A DNA stretch of 45,475 nt from Heliomarina baculiformis (GCF_019966545.1 NZ_JAIMIC010000019.1:1-45475), one strand, 5' to 3'; numbered from the stretch's first letter, positions 17,478 through 29,742 are shown. Numbers and translations are program-made. Notes: generated from the letters alone by a model not told the origin.

Positions 17478-17502
17478 CGGTAACCGGTGAGCAGCTAGGC
17501 AC

Positions 17503-17547
17503 GGACCCCGCAAGGCGGCGGTCCAGCCGCGCGACCCAGATGGTCGC
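17503..17547 (+). promoter_or_regulatory. Two hairpins in the long leader of the HasA-like gene
   Basis: GGACCCCGC at 17503-17511 pairs with GCGGCGGTCC at 17515-17524 (one bulged base, AAG loop). GCGACC at 17531-17536 pairs with GGTCGC at 17542-17547. They lie in a leader of about 180 bases between the operator and the start codon, which is long for this genome. They may affect mRNA stability or translation; I recognise no known riboswitch. Confidence 0.4.
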
Positions 17548-17663
17548 GACAGGAACCCAGCCCGTTCAGTAAAGCCTCGCAACGCGGGCAAAACAGGTTT
17601 TCGGTCCGTTCCCGTCGCTGGCACTCCCCCACCGATCAGGGCGCTGACCATACAGGAGACGCC

Positions 17664-18608
17664 ATGACCATCACCATCACCACCGGCAACGACAGCGTTA
17701 CCGATTTTCTCGCATATCTCGATACCTTCGATGCCGCGTTCACCCCGGCAGGACGAGGCACCTTTTCGGACGGGCTTCAGGGCGATTACGCGGGCGCGGA
17801 ATCCGACATCACAGGTACCGCCGACCCGACCTCGCAGGCCTATATCCTGCGCGGAGAGATCGTCTACAGCATGACCACCCACACCCTGTCCGGCCCGGTC
17901 AGCGGCGTCGATCTCGGCTATGGCGCGACGCTCTCGAACAGCGCCCTTGCGCTTGACCAAAGCGACTACAGCGTCTCTTTCGATCCTGAAATCAGCAACG
18001 AAGACGACGCCCATGACATGATCTACGGCTTCTTCGGCATGTCTGACGATGGTTCCGACCGCTCCGACTTCCTCGCCAGTTACATCAAAACCGACAGCGT
18101 CGACTTTACCGGTGCGAATGGCGATGACAGCTTCAAGGGCTACCGTTTCGACGACGTCCTGACCGGCAAGCGCGGCGACGATGTGCTCAAGGGCGGTGCT
18201 GGCGACGACGTGCTCAAGGGCGGCCGCAACGGCGATACGCTCAAGGGCAACAAGGGCGACGATACGCTAGACGGCGGTAACGGCCACGACACCCTGATCG
18301 GTGGCAAAGGTGCCGACACGCTGATCGGCGGCAAGGGCAAGGACGTGCTGACCGGTGGCAAGGGACGTGACACCTTCGTCTTCGAGGACAACATCGGCAA
18401 GGACAAGATCACCGATTTCACTTCGGGCCGCGACAGCCTCGACTTCTCGAACTTCGATGGCGAAGCCACCAGCTTTGACGAATTCCTTTCCGCCGCCGTC
18501 GAGCGTGGCAACAAGATCGTCTATGACTTTGGCGATGATGGCGACAACCTGATCGTCCTGCTCGACACCAGCCTCGACGACCTGTCGGCGAACGACTTCA
18601 TCTTCTGA
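17664..18608 (+). CDS. HasA-like hemophore domain fused to RTX repeats
   Basis: The first 140 or so residues of this 314-residue protein resemble the heme-scavenging protein HasA. TDFLAYLDTFDAAF aligns with the HasA N-terminal helix region, GTFSDGLQGDYAG with its GGFYGGSLSG part, and IVYSMTTHTLSGPVSGVDLG with the strand carrying the heme ligand tyrosine and its partner histidine. Here these would be Y68 and H73, closer together than in Serratia HasA. I find no equivalent of the loop ligand H32. Residues about 145-240 are RTX calcium repeats (GGxGxDxLx), absent from classical HasA. The tail ends SANDFIF, as in type I secretion substrates. AGGAG precedes the ATG by six bases. Upstream sits an iron-type operator, supporting an iron/heme role. 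No HasR receptor or HasDE exporter is in the window. A heme-binding function is inferred. Confidence 0.75.
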   Translation: MTITITTGNDSVTDFLAYLDTFDAAFTPAGRGTFSDGLQGDYAGAESDITGTADPTSQAYILRGEIVYSMTTHTLSGPVSGVDLGYGATLSNSALALDQSDYSVSFDPEISNEDDAHDMIYGFFGMSDDGSDRSDFLASYIKTDSVDFTGANGDDSFKGYRFDDVLTGKRGDDVLKGGAGDDVLKGGRNGDTLKGNKGDDTLDGGNGHDTLIGGKGADTLIGGKGKDVLTGGKGRDTFVFEDNIGKDKITDFTSGRDSLDFSNFDGEATSFDEFLSAAVERGNKIVYDFGDDGDNLIVLLDTSLDDLSANDFIF

Positions 18609-18619
18609 TATCTGAAAAC

Positions 18620-18650
18620 CGGCAAGGGCAGCACGCGACTGTCCTTGCCG
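18620..18650. terminator. Hairpin between the HasA-like gene and tetR (likely bidirectional terminator)
   Basis: CGGCAAGG at 18620-18627 pairs with CCTTGCCG at 18643-18650, and CAG/CTG extends the stem inward. It lies between two convergent genes. No T-run follows, so termination efficiency is uncertain. Confidence 0.55.
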
Positions 18651-19343
18651 TCACCCCGCGTGCTTTTCATAGGCGCGCAGGAACATCGCCACCGCCGATT
18701 GCACAAGCGTCTCTATCTCGGCGGTTGACGGCGGGGTTTCCCTTTTCCCGAACAGTCTTGCCCGCCAGATGCCCGCACAGACCAGTTCCGAGAACTGGCT
18801 CGCGGCAAGGTCGATATCCGGAATATCCACTCGCCCGGCGGCACTCTCGCGTTCCAGTAGTTCGGCAAGCGAGGCATTGTTCCGCCGCGCCGCCACATCG
18901 TAGAAACGCGCCCCGACTTCGGGCATCCGCTCGACAATCCCGGCCACGATCCGCTGCGACCGGATCACCCGGTCCGAACACAGGACCTCGACCATGAGCC
19001 GCCCGAAAAGCACCAGTTTCTCGCGCAACGGCAGATCCTGCTTCAGCAGGGCTTCGATACCCTCGAACATCCGGTCTCGCTCTTCCGCGACCAGCGCCTC
19101 GAAAAGATCTACCTTGTCCGTGAAATAGACATAGAGTGTGCCCTTGGACACGCCCGCCGCACGACAGACCTCGTTCATGCTGGTCGCGTCGAACCCGTTC
19201 TCCATAAAGCACTGCATCGCGCCCTTCAGGATCTGGCCCCGTTTGGCCGGGTCCTCTCCTGCCGCATGGCGACGGTAGCGGGTCTTCACCTTGCCCGCCG
19301 CATCACCCTCGCAACGGGATGTGTTTGCCGGTTTCTCCGCCAT
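18651..19343 (-). CDS. TetR/AcrR family transcriptional regulator
   Basis: This protein has about 230 residues from the ATG at 19343, preceded by a GGGGGGAT box. After a basic leader, an N-terminal TetR DNA-binding domain is clear: RGQILKGAMQCFMENGFDATSMNEVCRAAGVSKGTLYVYF, here described in two parts (helix 1 and the helix-turn-helix ending GTLYVYFTDK). The C-terminal half is helical and acidic, as in ligand-binding TetR domains, and the ligand is unknown. It is convergent with the HasA-like gene and lies downstream of the CocE/NonD hydrolase on the same strand, separated by about 80 bases. Which genes it controls cannot be told from the sequence. Confidence 0.9.
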   Translation of the reverse strand: MAEKPANTSRCEGDAAGKVKTRYRRHAAGEDPAKRGQILKGAMQCFMENGFDATSMNEVCRAAGVSKGTLYVYFTDKVDLFEALVAEERDRMFEGIEALLKQDLPLREKLVLFGRLMVEVLCSDRVIRSQRIVAGIVERMPEVGARFYDVAARRNNASLAELLERESAAGRVDIPDIDLAASQFSELVCAGIWRARLFGKRETPPSTAEIETLVQSAVAMFLRAYEKHAG

Positions 19344-19426
19344 TGATCCCCCCAGATCGGATAACGGGATCATAATCGAACCAACCGGTACGATAAAGCG
19401 CTGATTGGGCGACGGCTATCTTCCGC

Positions 19427-21430
19427 TTACAGCATGTCACGCGGAATGTCGCAGACCCAGTTTTCCTCATGCGCGATCCGTTCGCCTTCTTTCGCGACGA
19501 GATGCGCCCGGATCTGGAAGTGGCTCGCCGTCGCCGTGATCTCGGTTTCAGTCCGGCTGGTCATATGCCAGTCGTCACGCGACAGTTCCATGTCCCAGAC
19601 CACATGTCCCATGAACGACCGCCAGTCGTCGCCCCTGAACCCGTATGTCTCGACCACCCGCGCGCCCGTCACCAAACCACTGTCGGCAAACCGAATACGC
19701 CCCTCATCCTCGGAAATCACCACTCGCGCTTCCCCGGACGAAAGGCTCTCGATCACCTGCCAGTCGAACTTGGGAGGCGACAGGGTCTCAGCGTCCATCG
19801 GCGGCGCCCCCTTGGGCGTGCCCAGATCGCGCGGCGTCGGTTCCTGGCGGATCGCCCGCACCGGCAGCATCAACCGGCTGGCCCCGGTATCGACCGACAG
19901 AGTCACGGGCACCGGCGCGGGCCATGCAATCGGGAAATAGCTGGTCGAGATCGAAAGCCGCAGCCGATGCCCCGCCCGGAAAGTCTGTGCCACATGCTTG
20001 AAGGGCACAGTCGCGGTGTAGACCTCGCCCGGCACCAGCTCTTCCGGCGTTTCGTGGCTGTCGCGATGGGTGAGGTTCAGCAAGCCATAGCTCACCCGCG
20101 TTGCCGCCCCATCCGGCGCCACATCCACCAGCCGCGCCGCCACCTGCGCAACCGGGCGATCCACGGTGAAGGTCAGCTCAAGCGCCGCATCCCCGGCGAT
20201 TTCCAGCGCCTCGGCCAGCGGCTCGGTTTCAAACACCAAAGAGCCTGCATCGTCACGCCGCTGATCCACCGGTTGATCGCCAGGCTTGGCGTAGGAACAC
20301 CATTTGCCCCCGGCAAGCCCGGTCTCCAGCGGCGACCGGATCGACAGCATCCCGCCGCCCTCACCGCCCAGAACCCCATCCGCGCCCAGCGCGTAAGGGG
20401 TGCGCGTCACGTTCGGCGAGGGCCACGACGGTTCCTCCACCCAGCGCCCCTCGCGATGGGTGTAATAGCCTGCCGGCGCCGCATGATCCTGCATATAGAG
20501 CCGCAGTTGCGGTTCCTCCATGATCCCGGTCTCGCGCCCTTTGAGCCACTTGTCCCACCAGCGCAACTCCTCCGCTGCCCAGTCAATCGCCGGTCCGGGC
20601 ACCCCGATATGCGGGTATTTATGCGACCACGGCCCGACCAGCCCTTTCTTTGGCCCCTGCAACGTCTCCATCAGCCGGAAGACGGTGCGGCAATAGCCAT
20701 CCGCCCAACCGCTCACCGCATAAACCGGCACCTTGATGCGCGAGATATCCTCGCAGACCGAGCCGTGTTTCCAGAATTCATCGCGGCGCTGATGTTCAAG
20801 CCAGTTCTTCAGCCACAGTCCCGAGCCCTTCAGTCGCTCCATCCACATGTCGCGCCACTTGTCGCCCACCAGAGCCGGGTCCGGTGGCAGGGTATTGATC
20901 GCGAACATGTTCGACGCCCATGAAATCTGATCGACCACCATGGTGCCGCCCATGTAATGGACGTCATCGGCATAGCGGTCGTCGGTCGAGGCAACCGACA
21001 CGACTGCCTTGAGCGCGGGCGGCTGCAGCGCCGCCACCTGCAAGCCGTTGAAACCGCCCCAAGAAATCCCGACCATGCCGACATTTCCGTCGCACCAGTC
21101 CTGCGCCGCCATCCATCCGATGATGTCGCAGCCGTCCTGCAATTCCTGCGCGGTATATTCATCGACCATCAGCCCCTCGGATTCCCCAGTGCCGCGTATG
21201 TCGACCCGCACATAGGCATAGCCCCGCGCTGCGATGTAAGGCGCGCGCACCGCATCGCGATACAGCGTCCCATCGCCTTTGCGATAGGGAAGGTATTCAA
21301 GGATCGCGGGCACCGGCGTGCCATCCGCCGGCCGCCAGATCCGCGCGGCCAGAATACACCCGTCCGGGAGGGTGATCTCTACGTGGCGGCTCTCGCTGAC
21401 TTCGTGCAGATTGGGCAGGTTTCGGTCCAT
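19427..21430 (-). CDS. CocE/NonD family alpha/beta hydrolase (S15 type)
   Basis: This protein has about 667 residues from the ATG at 21430 with GGA nine bases upstream. The N-terminal domain is an alpha/beta hydrolase of the X-Pro dipeptidyl-peptidase S15/cocaine esterase group: PDGCILAARIWRP start, YVRVDIRGTGESEG, and nucleophile motif GISWGGF with the catalytic serine. The C-terminal part (about 390-560) is the jelly-roll domain seen in CocE, with GHRLRLSISTSYFP typical of the family. The cleaved bond, ester or amide, is unknown. It lies 70 bases downstream of thiQ on the same strand, so it could be co-transcribed with the thiamine transporter and then come under the TPP riboswitch; no terminator is evident between them. 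Confidence 0.9.
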   Translation of the reverse strand: MDRNLPNLHEVSESRHVEITLPDGCILAARIWRPADGTPVPAILEYLPYRKGDGTLYRDAVRAPYIAARGYAYVRVDIRGTGESEGLMVDEYTAQELQDGCDIIGWMAAQDWCDGNVGMVGISWGGFNGLQVAALQPPALKAVVSVASTDDRYADDVHYMGGTMVVDQISWASNMFAINTLPPDPALVGDKWRDMWMERLKGSGLWLKNWLEHQRRDEFWKHGSVCEDISRIKVPVYAVSGWADGYCRTVFRLMETLQGPKKGLVGPWSHKYPHIGVPGPAIDWAAEELRWWDKWLKGRETGIMEEPQLRLYMQDHAAPAGYYTHREGRWVEEPSWPSPNVTRTPYALGADGVLGGEGGGMLSIRSPLETGLAGGKWCSYAKPGDQPVDQRRDDAGSLVFETEPLAEALEIAGDAALELTFTVDRPVAQVAARLVDVAPDGAATRVSYGLLNLTHRDSHETPEELVPGEVYTATVPFKHVAQTFRAGHRLRLSISTSYFPIAWPAPVPVTLSVDTGASRLMLPVRAIRQEPTPRDLGTPKGAPPMDAETLSPPKFDWQVIESLSSGEARVVISEDEGRIRFADSGLVTGARVVETYGFRGDDWRSFMGHVVWDMELSRDDWHMTSRTETEITATASHFQIRAHLVAKEGERIAHEENWVCDIPRDML

Positions 21431-21500
21431 GTAACGGCTTCCTTTCGGATATTTGCCGCTGAATGACACAGGCCCCGCGAGGGCGCAACGTTGCCCGGAT

Positions 21501-22193
21501 CTAGCCCAGATACTGCCGCAGCGCCTCGGGCGGATTGGCCAGTATTTCACCGGTTGCAACAGGCGCATCGGCGCGGCCCTCGGTGACCAGTATGATCCGA
21601 TCCGCGATCCGGCGCGCGTCGTCGGGATCGTGGCTGACCATCAGCAGCGTCTTGCCCGTCTCGTCCGCCAGCGTGCGCACCAGATCAAGCATCTCGCGCC
21701 GCAGCGCCGGTCCCAACGCCGCAAAGGGTTCGTCGAGCAACAGCAGCGGACGGTCCTGCACCAGCACACGCGCCAGCGCCGCGCGGCTCTGCTGCCCACC
21801 CGAAAGCGCAGCAGGTCGGCGCTCCTCCATCCCCTGCAACCCGACCCGTCCCAGCGCCTGACGCACCTGTTCCCTCTCGGCCGCCGAGAGCCGCAGGTCA
21901 GGGCGCAGCCCCAGACCGACATTCTCCGCGACGCTTAGGTGCGGAAACAGGTTGCCGTCCTGAAACAGCATCGCCACCGGGCGCTCTCCCGGAATCTCTG
22001 CCGTGATGTCCTGCTCCTGCCACAGCATCCGACCCCGGATCACCGGGTAAAACCCGGCAATCGCCCCGATCAGGGTCGATTTGCCCGCGCCAGACGGCCC
22101 GATGACCGCGATCTTTTCGCCGGGCTCGACTGCCCAATCGGCGTCCATCTCGAACCCGCCATTGTCGATGCGCACCTGTTCAAGCTGCAACAT
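21501..22193 (-). CDS. thiQ: Thiamine ABC transporter ATP-binding protein ThiQ
   Basis: This 230-residue ABC ATPase carries Walker A GPSGAGKST, the signature LSGGQQSR, Walker B LLLLDEPFAALGP and an H-loop histidine in LLMVSHDPDD. The short length and AALGP after Walker B fit ThiQ. The start at 22193 has GGAGG eight bases upstream and overlaps the end of thiP by 14 bases, indicating translational coupling. It energises uptake of thiamine (or its phosphates) through ThiP from ThiB. Confidence 0.93.
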   Translation of the reverse strand: MLQLEQVRIDNGGFEMDADWAVEPGEKIAVIGPSGAGKSTLIGAIAGFYPVIRGRMLWQEQDITAEIPGERPVAMLFQDGNLFPHLSVAENVGLGLRPDLRLSAAEREQVRQALGRVGLQGMEERRPAALSGGQQSRAALARVLVQDRPLLLLDEPFAALGPALRREMLDLVRTLADETGKTLLMVSHDPDDARRIADRIILVTEGRADAPVATGEILANPPEALRQYLG

Positions 22194-23745
22194 GCCAGCG
22201 CCCTCCACGATCCAGTACCCAGAACAACCCCACCGACAGCGCCAGCAGCAACAGCCCCGCGCCCGAGGCCGCCTGCATCTGGTAGGCTCCCATCAGCCGG
22301 TAAATCTGCAGGGGCAGCGTCGCCACATCGGTTTCGGCAAAAAGTGCAATAACCCCAAGATCACCCATCGACAGCGCGGCGACCAGCCCGGCGGCAAAGC
22401 CAATCTGCGGCCGCATCCGGGGCAGGATCACCAGCCGCAGAAAGGTCAGCCCGCGCATGTTCAGGCTCAGCGCCAGCCGCCCCTGCACCGACAGCACCTC
22501 ACGCGCGGCGGGCACAAGAATACGCAGCGCAAAGGGCAAGCCCATCACCGCGTTCACCCCCGCCGTCACAGGCAGGGCCAGCGCAAACGGGTCGGCAATC
22601 GGGTTCACGATCAGGAAAAGCCCGGTACCGATCACCAGTGGCGACACCGCAAGGCCCAACAGACCGGCGAGTTCGACCGACCCACGCCCCGCCGCAATCG
22701 CCAGCGCCATCGGCAAGGCAACCAGCAGCATCACGGCGGTACTGCCCAGCGCGACGCCCAGCGACACCAGCGCCGCGCGACCAACGCTTGCGGGCAGGCG
22801 CAGCAACCCCGGCACGCCCTCGGCCACGATGGCAAGCATCGGCAGCAGCAGGAACAGCCCCGCCGCCACGATCAAAGTGCTATCGAGTATACGCGCCCCG
22901 CGCCCCGCGGCGTCCCAGCGCTGCACGGGCCGATCCAGCCCCGCGCCCAACCCGTCGCCCGAGGCGACACGCAGCGCGATCAGCGCCGCGCCAAGAGTCA
23001 GCGCGATCTGCACCACCGACAGCAACGCCGCGCGGCCAAGATCGAAATCGAAGGTAAACGCCTGATAGATCGCCAGTTCGATCGTGGTGGCACGCGGCCC
23101 CCCACCCAAGGTCAGCGCCACCGCGAAACTGGTCAGGCAGATCGCAAAGATCACCGCCAGCGCACCGGGCACCACCCGCGCCAGCATCGGCCGTTCGATC
23201 AGTCGCCAGATCACCCGCGACCCGGCACCAAGCTGTGCGGCAAGCCGGAAATGCTCGGCGGGAATATCCTGCCAGCCCTGAAGGATCAGACGCGTCGCCA
23301 GCGGCAGGTTAAAGAACACATGGGCAAGCACCACACCGTGCAGCCCGTAGACCTGTACCGGCGGCAGGCCCATCAGTCCAAGGCCCTGACTGATCCAGCC
23401 ATTGCGTCCGAACACGGCAAGCAAGCCCAGAACCGCGACAATCACCGGCAGGATAAACGGCGCGCCCAGCAGCGTGATCAGGACCGAACGCCCGGCGAAC
23501 CGCCGCCGCGCGAGCGCCCGCGCCACCGGCACGGCCAGCACCACGCTGATCACCGCCGAAAGCACTGCTTGCCAGACGGTGAACCGGATCGCCGCCCAAT
23601 CGGCGCGCACCAGCCCCGCGCCGGCCTCGGCCCGCAGGAAAACGGCCAGCAACGGGCCAAGGATCAGCACGGCGACCATTGCCGCCGCGCCCAGCCCGGG
23701 CCTGCCGCTGACCGGAGAGATTACTGGCTGAGCGCGGTCAGCCAT
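22180..23745 (-). CDS. thiP: Thiamine ABC transporter permease ThiP
   Basis: This 521-residue polytopic membrane protein consists of two fused FbpB-like permease halves with about twelve hydrophobic segments. EAA-loop motifs that dock with the ATPase appear in both halves (around AAQLGAGSRVIWRLIERPM and ALSLNMRGLTFLRLVILP). The fused arrangement is typical of ThiP. It overlaps the end of thiB by 25 bases and the start of thiQ by 14, so the three genes form one translationally coupled operon. Confidence 0.93.
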   Translation of the reverse strand: MADRAQPVISPVSGRPGLGAAAMVAVLILGPLLAVFLRAEAGAGLVRADWAAIRFTVWQAVLSAVISVVLAVPVARALARRRFAGRSVLITLLGAPFILPVIVAVLGLLAVFGRNGWISQGLGLMGLPPVQVYGLHGVVLAHVFFNLPLATRLILQGWQDIPAEHFRLAAQLGAGSRVIWRLIERPMLARVVPGALAVIFAICLTSFAVALTLGGGPRATTIELAIYQAFTFDFDLGRAALLSVVQIALTLGAALIALRVASGDGLGAGLDRPVQRWDAAGRGARILDSTLIVAAGLFLLLPMLAIVAEGVPGLLRLPASVGRAALVSLGVALGSTAVMLLVALPMALAIAAGRGSVELAGLLGLAVSPLVIGTGLFLIVNPIADPFALALPVTAGVNAVMGLPFALRILVPAAREVLSVQGRLALSLNMRGLTFLRLVILPRMRPQIGFAAGLVAALSMGDLGVIALFAETDVATLPLQIYRLMGAYQMQAASGAGLLLLALSVGLFWVLDRGGRWHVAA

Positions 23746-24698
23746 TCATTCAGCGCCTCGTCCCTTGCGGCCTGCACCTCTGCCGGGGGCAGCAGCAGGG
23801 ATTTGCGCGGCTCGACCAGACCCTCGAACCCTTCGGGCAGACCGTCGCCCGGTATCACCGACGGGTACATCCAGTTGGTCGTCGGAATCACCGACTGGAA
23901 AGCATCCGTCACCATGAATTGCAGGAACTGTTCGGCCAGTTCAGGCTGGTCGCTGGCCGCCAGCTTTGCGGCAACCTCGACCTGCATGTAATGGCCTTCA
24001 TCAAAGGCGGCGGCTTCCTTGGTGTCGTCGTCTTCGGCAATGATGTGATAGGCGGGCGAGGTGGTATAGCTCAGCACCATGTCGGCCTCGCCGTCCAGAA
24101 ACAGCCCATAGGCCTCGGACCAGCCCTTGGTCACGGTCACGATATTATCCGCCAGATCGGCCCAGACCTGCGCGGCGTCCTCACCATAGGCCGCCTTGAC
24201 CCACATCAGCAGGCCCAGCCCCGGCGTCGAGGAACGCGGATCCTGAATCAGGATCTTCATGTCGCTCTTCGCAAGCTCAAGGAAATCCTGCGGCGGGGTC
24301 ACGCCCTTGTTGTGAATAAAGGCGAAATAGCCCCAGTCATAGGGCACGAATGTATCGCTTTCCCATGCGACGGGCAGGTCGTATTCGACATCGACCTCGC
24401 TTGGCGTGAACAGGCCTGAATCCTCGGCCGAGGCCATCAGGTTCGTATCCAGCCCCAGCACGACATCCGCATCGCTGCGCGCCCCTTCAAGCTTGAGCCG
24501 CGCCAGCAGCGAAGCACCATCGCCCGCGCTGACGAATTTCAGATCACAGCCGCATTCGGCTTCGAACGCTTTTTCGATCTGCGGGCCAGGACCCCATTCC
24601 GAGACGAAACTGTCATAGGTGTAAACGGTCAGTTCCGGTGTCTGGGCGGCAAGACCCGTGGCACAGAATACGCCCGCTGCAAATGTAAGATACTTCAT
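23721..24698 (-). CDS. thiB: Thiamine-binding periplasmic protein ThiB
   Basis: This 325-residue protein starts at the ATG at 24698, with GGGAGG upstream. A signal peptide (MKYLTFAAGVFCATGLAAQ) is followed by ELTVYTYDSFVSEWGPGP, the characteristic opening of thiamine-binding TbpA/ThiB proteins, and later by the family motifs DVVLGLDTNL, PYDWGYFAFIHNK and MVLSYTTSPAYH. The protein delivers thiamine, TMP or TPP to ThiP/ThiQ. A frame open further upstream to 24872 runs through the riboswitch and is not coding. Confidence 0.95.
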   Translation of the reverse strand: MKYLTFAAGVFCATGLAAQTPELTVYTYDSFVSEWGPGPQIEKAFEAECGCDLKFVSAGDGASLLARLKLEGARSDADVVLGLDTNLMASAEDSGLFTPSEVDVEYDLPVAWESDTFVPYDWGYFAFIHNKGVTPPQDFLELAKSDMKILIQDPRSSTPGLGLLMWVKAAYGEDAAQVWADLADNIVTVTKGWSEAYGLFLDGEADMVLSYTTSPAYHIIAEDDDTKEAAAFDEGHYMQVEVAAKLAASDQPELAEQFLQFMVTDAFQSVIPTTNWMYPSVIPGDGLPEGFEGLVEPRKSLLLPPAEVQAARDEALNEWLTALSQ

Positions 24699-24747
24699 TG
24701 CATCCTCCCTTTTGCGGCGACAGGGCAAGGGGTGGCGCGATGTCCAT

Positions 24748-24825
24748 ACCTTCCCTCCGCCAGTGCTAACTGGTTCAGGTTCAACGGGTCTGCTCGCGCA
24801 TCTCAGCCACTTGGCCCCCCGAGGT
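24748..24825 (-). promoter_or_regulatory. TPP riboswitch (THI element) controlling thiBPQ
   Basis: Read on the minus strand, the element contains all conserved THI-box blocks in order: ACCTCGGGGGGCC, GGCTGAGA, then ACCCGTTGAACCTGA, a small stem AGTTAGCACT, and GGCGGAGGGAAGGT. The first ACCT and last AGGT pair to form helix P1. The element ends about 50 bases before the thiB start codon. Thiamine pyrophosphate binding should lower expression of the transport operon. Confidence 0.95.
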
Positions 24826-24948
24826 AGGTCGCACCCTATGCCCTGCGGCCAACAGCTACAAGGGGGGCGCAATCAGCGAAACGCTGCACGCGCGATGCAC
24901 AGGGTGTGTACAGGTTGTGTACGGGGATCACCGCGGTTTTCCGTGCCC

Positions 24949-25437
24949 TTATCCGCCAAGCAGCGGCGCGAATTCCTCGACCACGCGCTCATAAACCTCG
25001 CGTTTGAACGGCACGATATTGGGCACAAGATCCGCCACCGGCAGCCAGCGCCATTCCGAGAATTCGGGATGTTCGGTGGCAATATCGATCTGCGCATCTT
25101 CGCCGGTGAACCGCATCAGGAACCATTTCTGCTCCTGCCCCCGATACCGGCCCTTCCAGATGTTCGGCACCAGCTCATGCGGCAGGTCATAGGGCAGCCA
25201 CAGCTCGCTTTCGCCGATGATCTCGACAAGGTCCGAGGTCACCCCGGTCTCTTCCCAAAGCTCCCGCAGCGCCGCATCGCGGGCCTCTTCGCCCTTGTCG
25301 ACCCCGCCCTGCGGCATTTGCCAGGCGTCCTGATCGCGGTCCCGGCGCTGGCCGACGAAAACCTCGCCCAACTCGTTGACCAGCATCACTCCGACGCAGG
25401 GCCGGTAAGGCAGTTTGGCAATCTCTTCCGGGGTCAT
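24949..25437 (-). CDS. rppH: RNA pyrophosphohydrolase RppH (Nudix)
   Basis: This 162-residue protein contains a complete Nudix box ([22 protein letters not shown]; consensus GX5EX7REUXEEXGU) near residues 44-66, preceded by DAWQMPQGG, which is typical of RppH. The family removes pyrophosphate from the 5' end of triphosphorylated RNA, starting decay, and homologues also cleave dinucleoside polyphosphates. AGAGG precedes the ATG. It lies upstream of the thiamine riboswitch on the same strand. Confidence 0.93.
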   Translation of the reverse strand: MTPEEIAKLPYRPCVGVMLVNELGEVFVGQRRDRDQDAWQMPQGGVDKGEEARDAALRELWEETGVTSDLVEIIGESELWLPYDLPHELVPNIWKGRYRGQEQKWFLMRFTGEDAQIDIATEHPEFSEWRWLPVADLVPNIVPFKREVYERVVEEFAPLLGG

Positions 25438-25527
25438 GGTCGGCCTCTTCCGCTGCGGTCTGATCTGACGCGTTAATCTGCGCCCCAGACCTGCCGCAAG
25501 CCCGGCCCCGTTGCAAGCGTCAGCGGC

Positions 25528-26463
25528 TTACCGCCACGGCCCGTTGCCATTGCCACGTCCCCGACGTTGTCCGGACGAAGGAATGGAGGACCGCGATGCC
25601 ACCGATTCAGGCACGCTTTCATGACCATAACCTTGAGCCGCCATCGCCTTCAGCGCCGCCACGCGGTTCTCAGTCGCGGGGTGAGTCGAAAACAGCTTGT
25701 CCCGTCCGCCGCCATGCAGCGGATTGATGATAAACATATGCGCCGTGGCGGGATTGTTCTCGGCGGCGACATTGTCGATGCGCGAGGCTCCCTGCTGGAT
25801 ACGCTCCAGCGCCGAGGCCAACCAGAGCGGCTGACCGCAGATCTGCGCCCCCGCCTTGTCGGCGGCATATTCCCGGGTGCGGCTGATCGCCATTTGCACC
25901 AAAGCCGCCGCAAGCGGCGCGAGGAACATCATCAAGAGCGTGCCGACAATCCCCATCCGCTCTCGACTGCCACCAAAGAACAGCGCGAAATTCGCGAGCA
26001 TGGAAATCGCACCGGCAAAGGTGGCTGTCACGGTCATGATCGCCGTGTCATGGTTGCGAATATGGGCCAGCTCATGCGCGATGACGCCGGCCAGCTCTTC
26101 GCGCGACAGGCTCTGCATCAGCCCCGAGGTCACCGCCACGGCGGCGTTCTGCGGATTGCGCCCGGTGGCAAAGGCATTCGGCTGCGGCGTATCGATCAGG
26201 TAGACGGCGGGCATCGGCAGCCCTGCATTCTCGGCCAGCCGCGCCACAAGATCGTTAAGACCAAGCCGGTCCCCCGACGCGACGGGCTTGGCGTTATGCA
26301 TCCGCAAGACCATCTTGTCGGAATTCCACCAGGTAAAGACATTCATGAGAGCCGCCACGACCAGCGCGATCAGCGCGCCGCCGGTACCGCCCAGCAAATA
26401 GCCCAGCCCCATGAAAAGCGCCGTCAGCGCCGCCATCAGCATGGCCGTCTTGACATATCCCAT
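25528..26463 (-). CDS. htpX: Membrane zinc metalloprotease HtpX
   Basis: The protein has 311 residues from the ATG at 26463, with GGAG seven bases upstream. Two N-terminal membrane helices are followed by the zinc motif HELAH in [13 protein letters not shown] and a distal glutamate in the EYAADKAG segment (the third ligand), then two more hydrophobic stretches. HtpX degrades damaged inner-membrane proteins. The [14 protein letters not shown] stretch is characteristic. The C-terminus is basic and glycine-rich, as is common in alphaproteobacterial members. Confidence 0.94.
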   Translation of the reverse strand: MGYVKTAMLMAALTALFMGLGYLLGGTGGALIALVVAALMNVFTWWNSDKMVLRMHNAKPVASGDRLGLNDLVARLAENAGLPMPAVYLIDTPQPNAFATGRNPQNAAVAVTSGLMQSLSREELAGVIAHELAHIRNHDTAIMTVTATFAGAISMLANFALFFGGSRERMGIVGTLLMMFLAPLAAALVQMAISRTREYAADKAGAQICGQPLWLASALERIQQGASRIDNVAAENNPATAHMFIINPLHGGGRDKLFSTHPATENRVAALKAMAAQGYGHESVPESVASRSSIPSSGQRRGRGNGNGPWR

Positions 26464-26663
26464 CTTTCGATCTCCAGACTTCGTCCCCGCAAGGGACAGG
26501 AAAAATATAGGAACGGCCCGTGTCAGCACAATATCGGCAGGCATGTCCCTGCCGTTAATGGGCGCCGTTTCCCTAGAATACCTGAAAGAAACCCTTTTGT
26601 TCCCCGCCTATTCGCGGCAGCCTGACTGGAAAGACGCCAGATATTCCAGCCACGGGGCCGCAT

Positions 26664-29742
<3,079 letters not shown>

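Noticed and set aside
22081-23991. 636-codon plus-strand frame opposite thiP and thiQ
   Set aside because: The product is low-complexity Gln/Arg/His/Pro and is antisense to clear ABC transporter genes; it is a by-product of high GC content.
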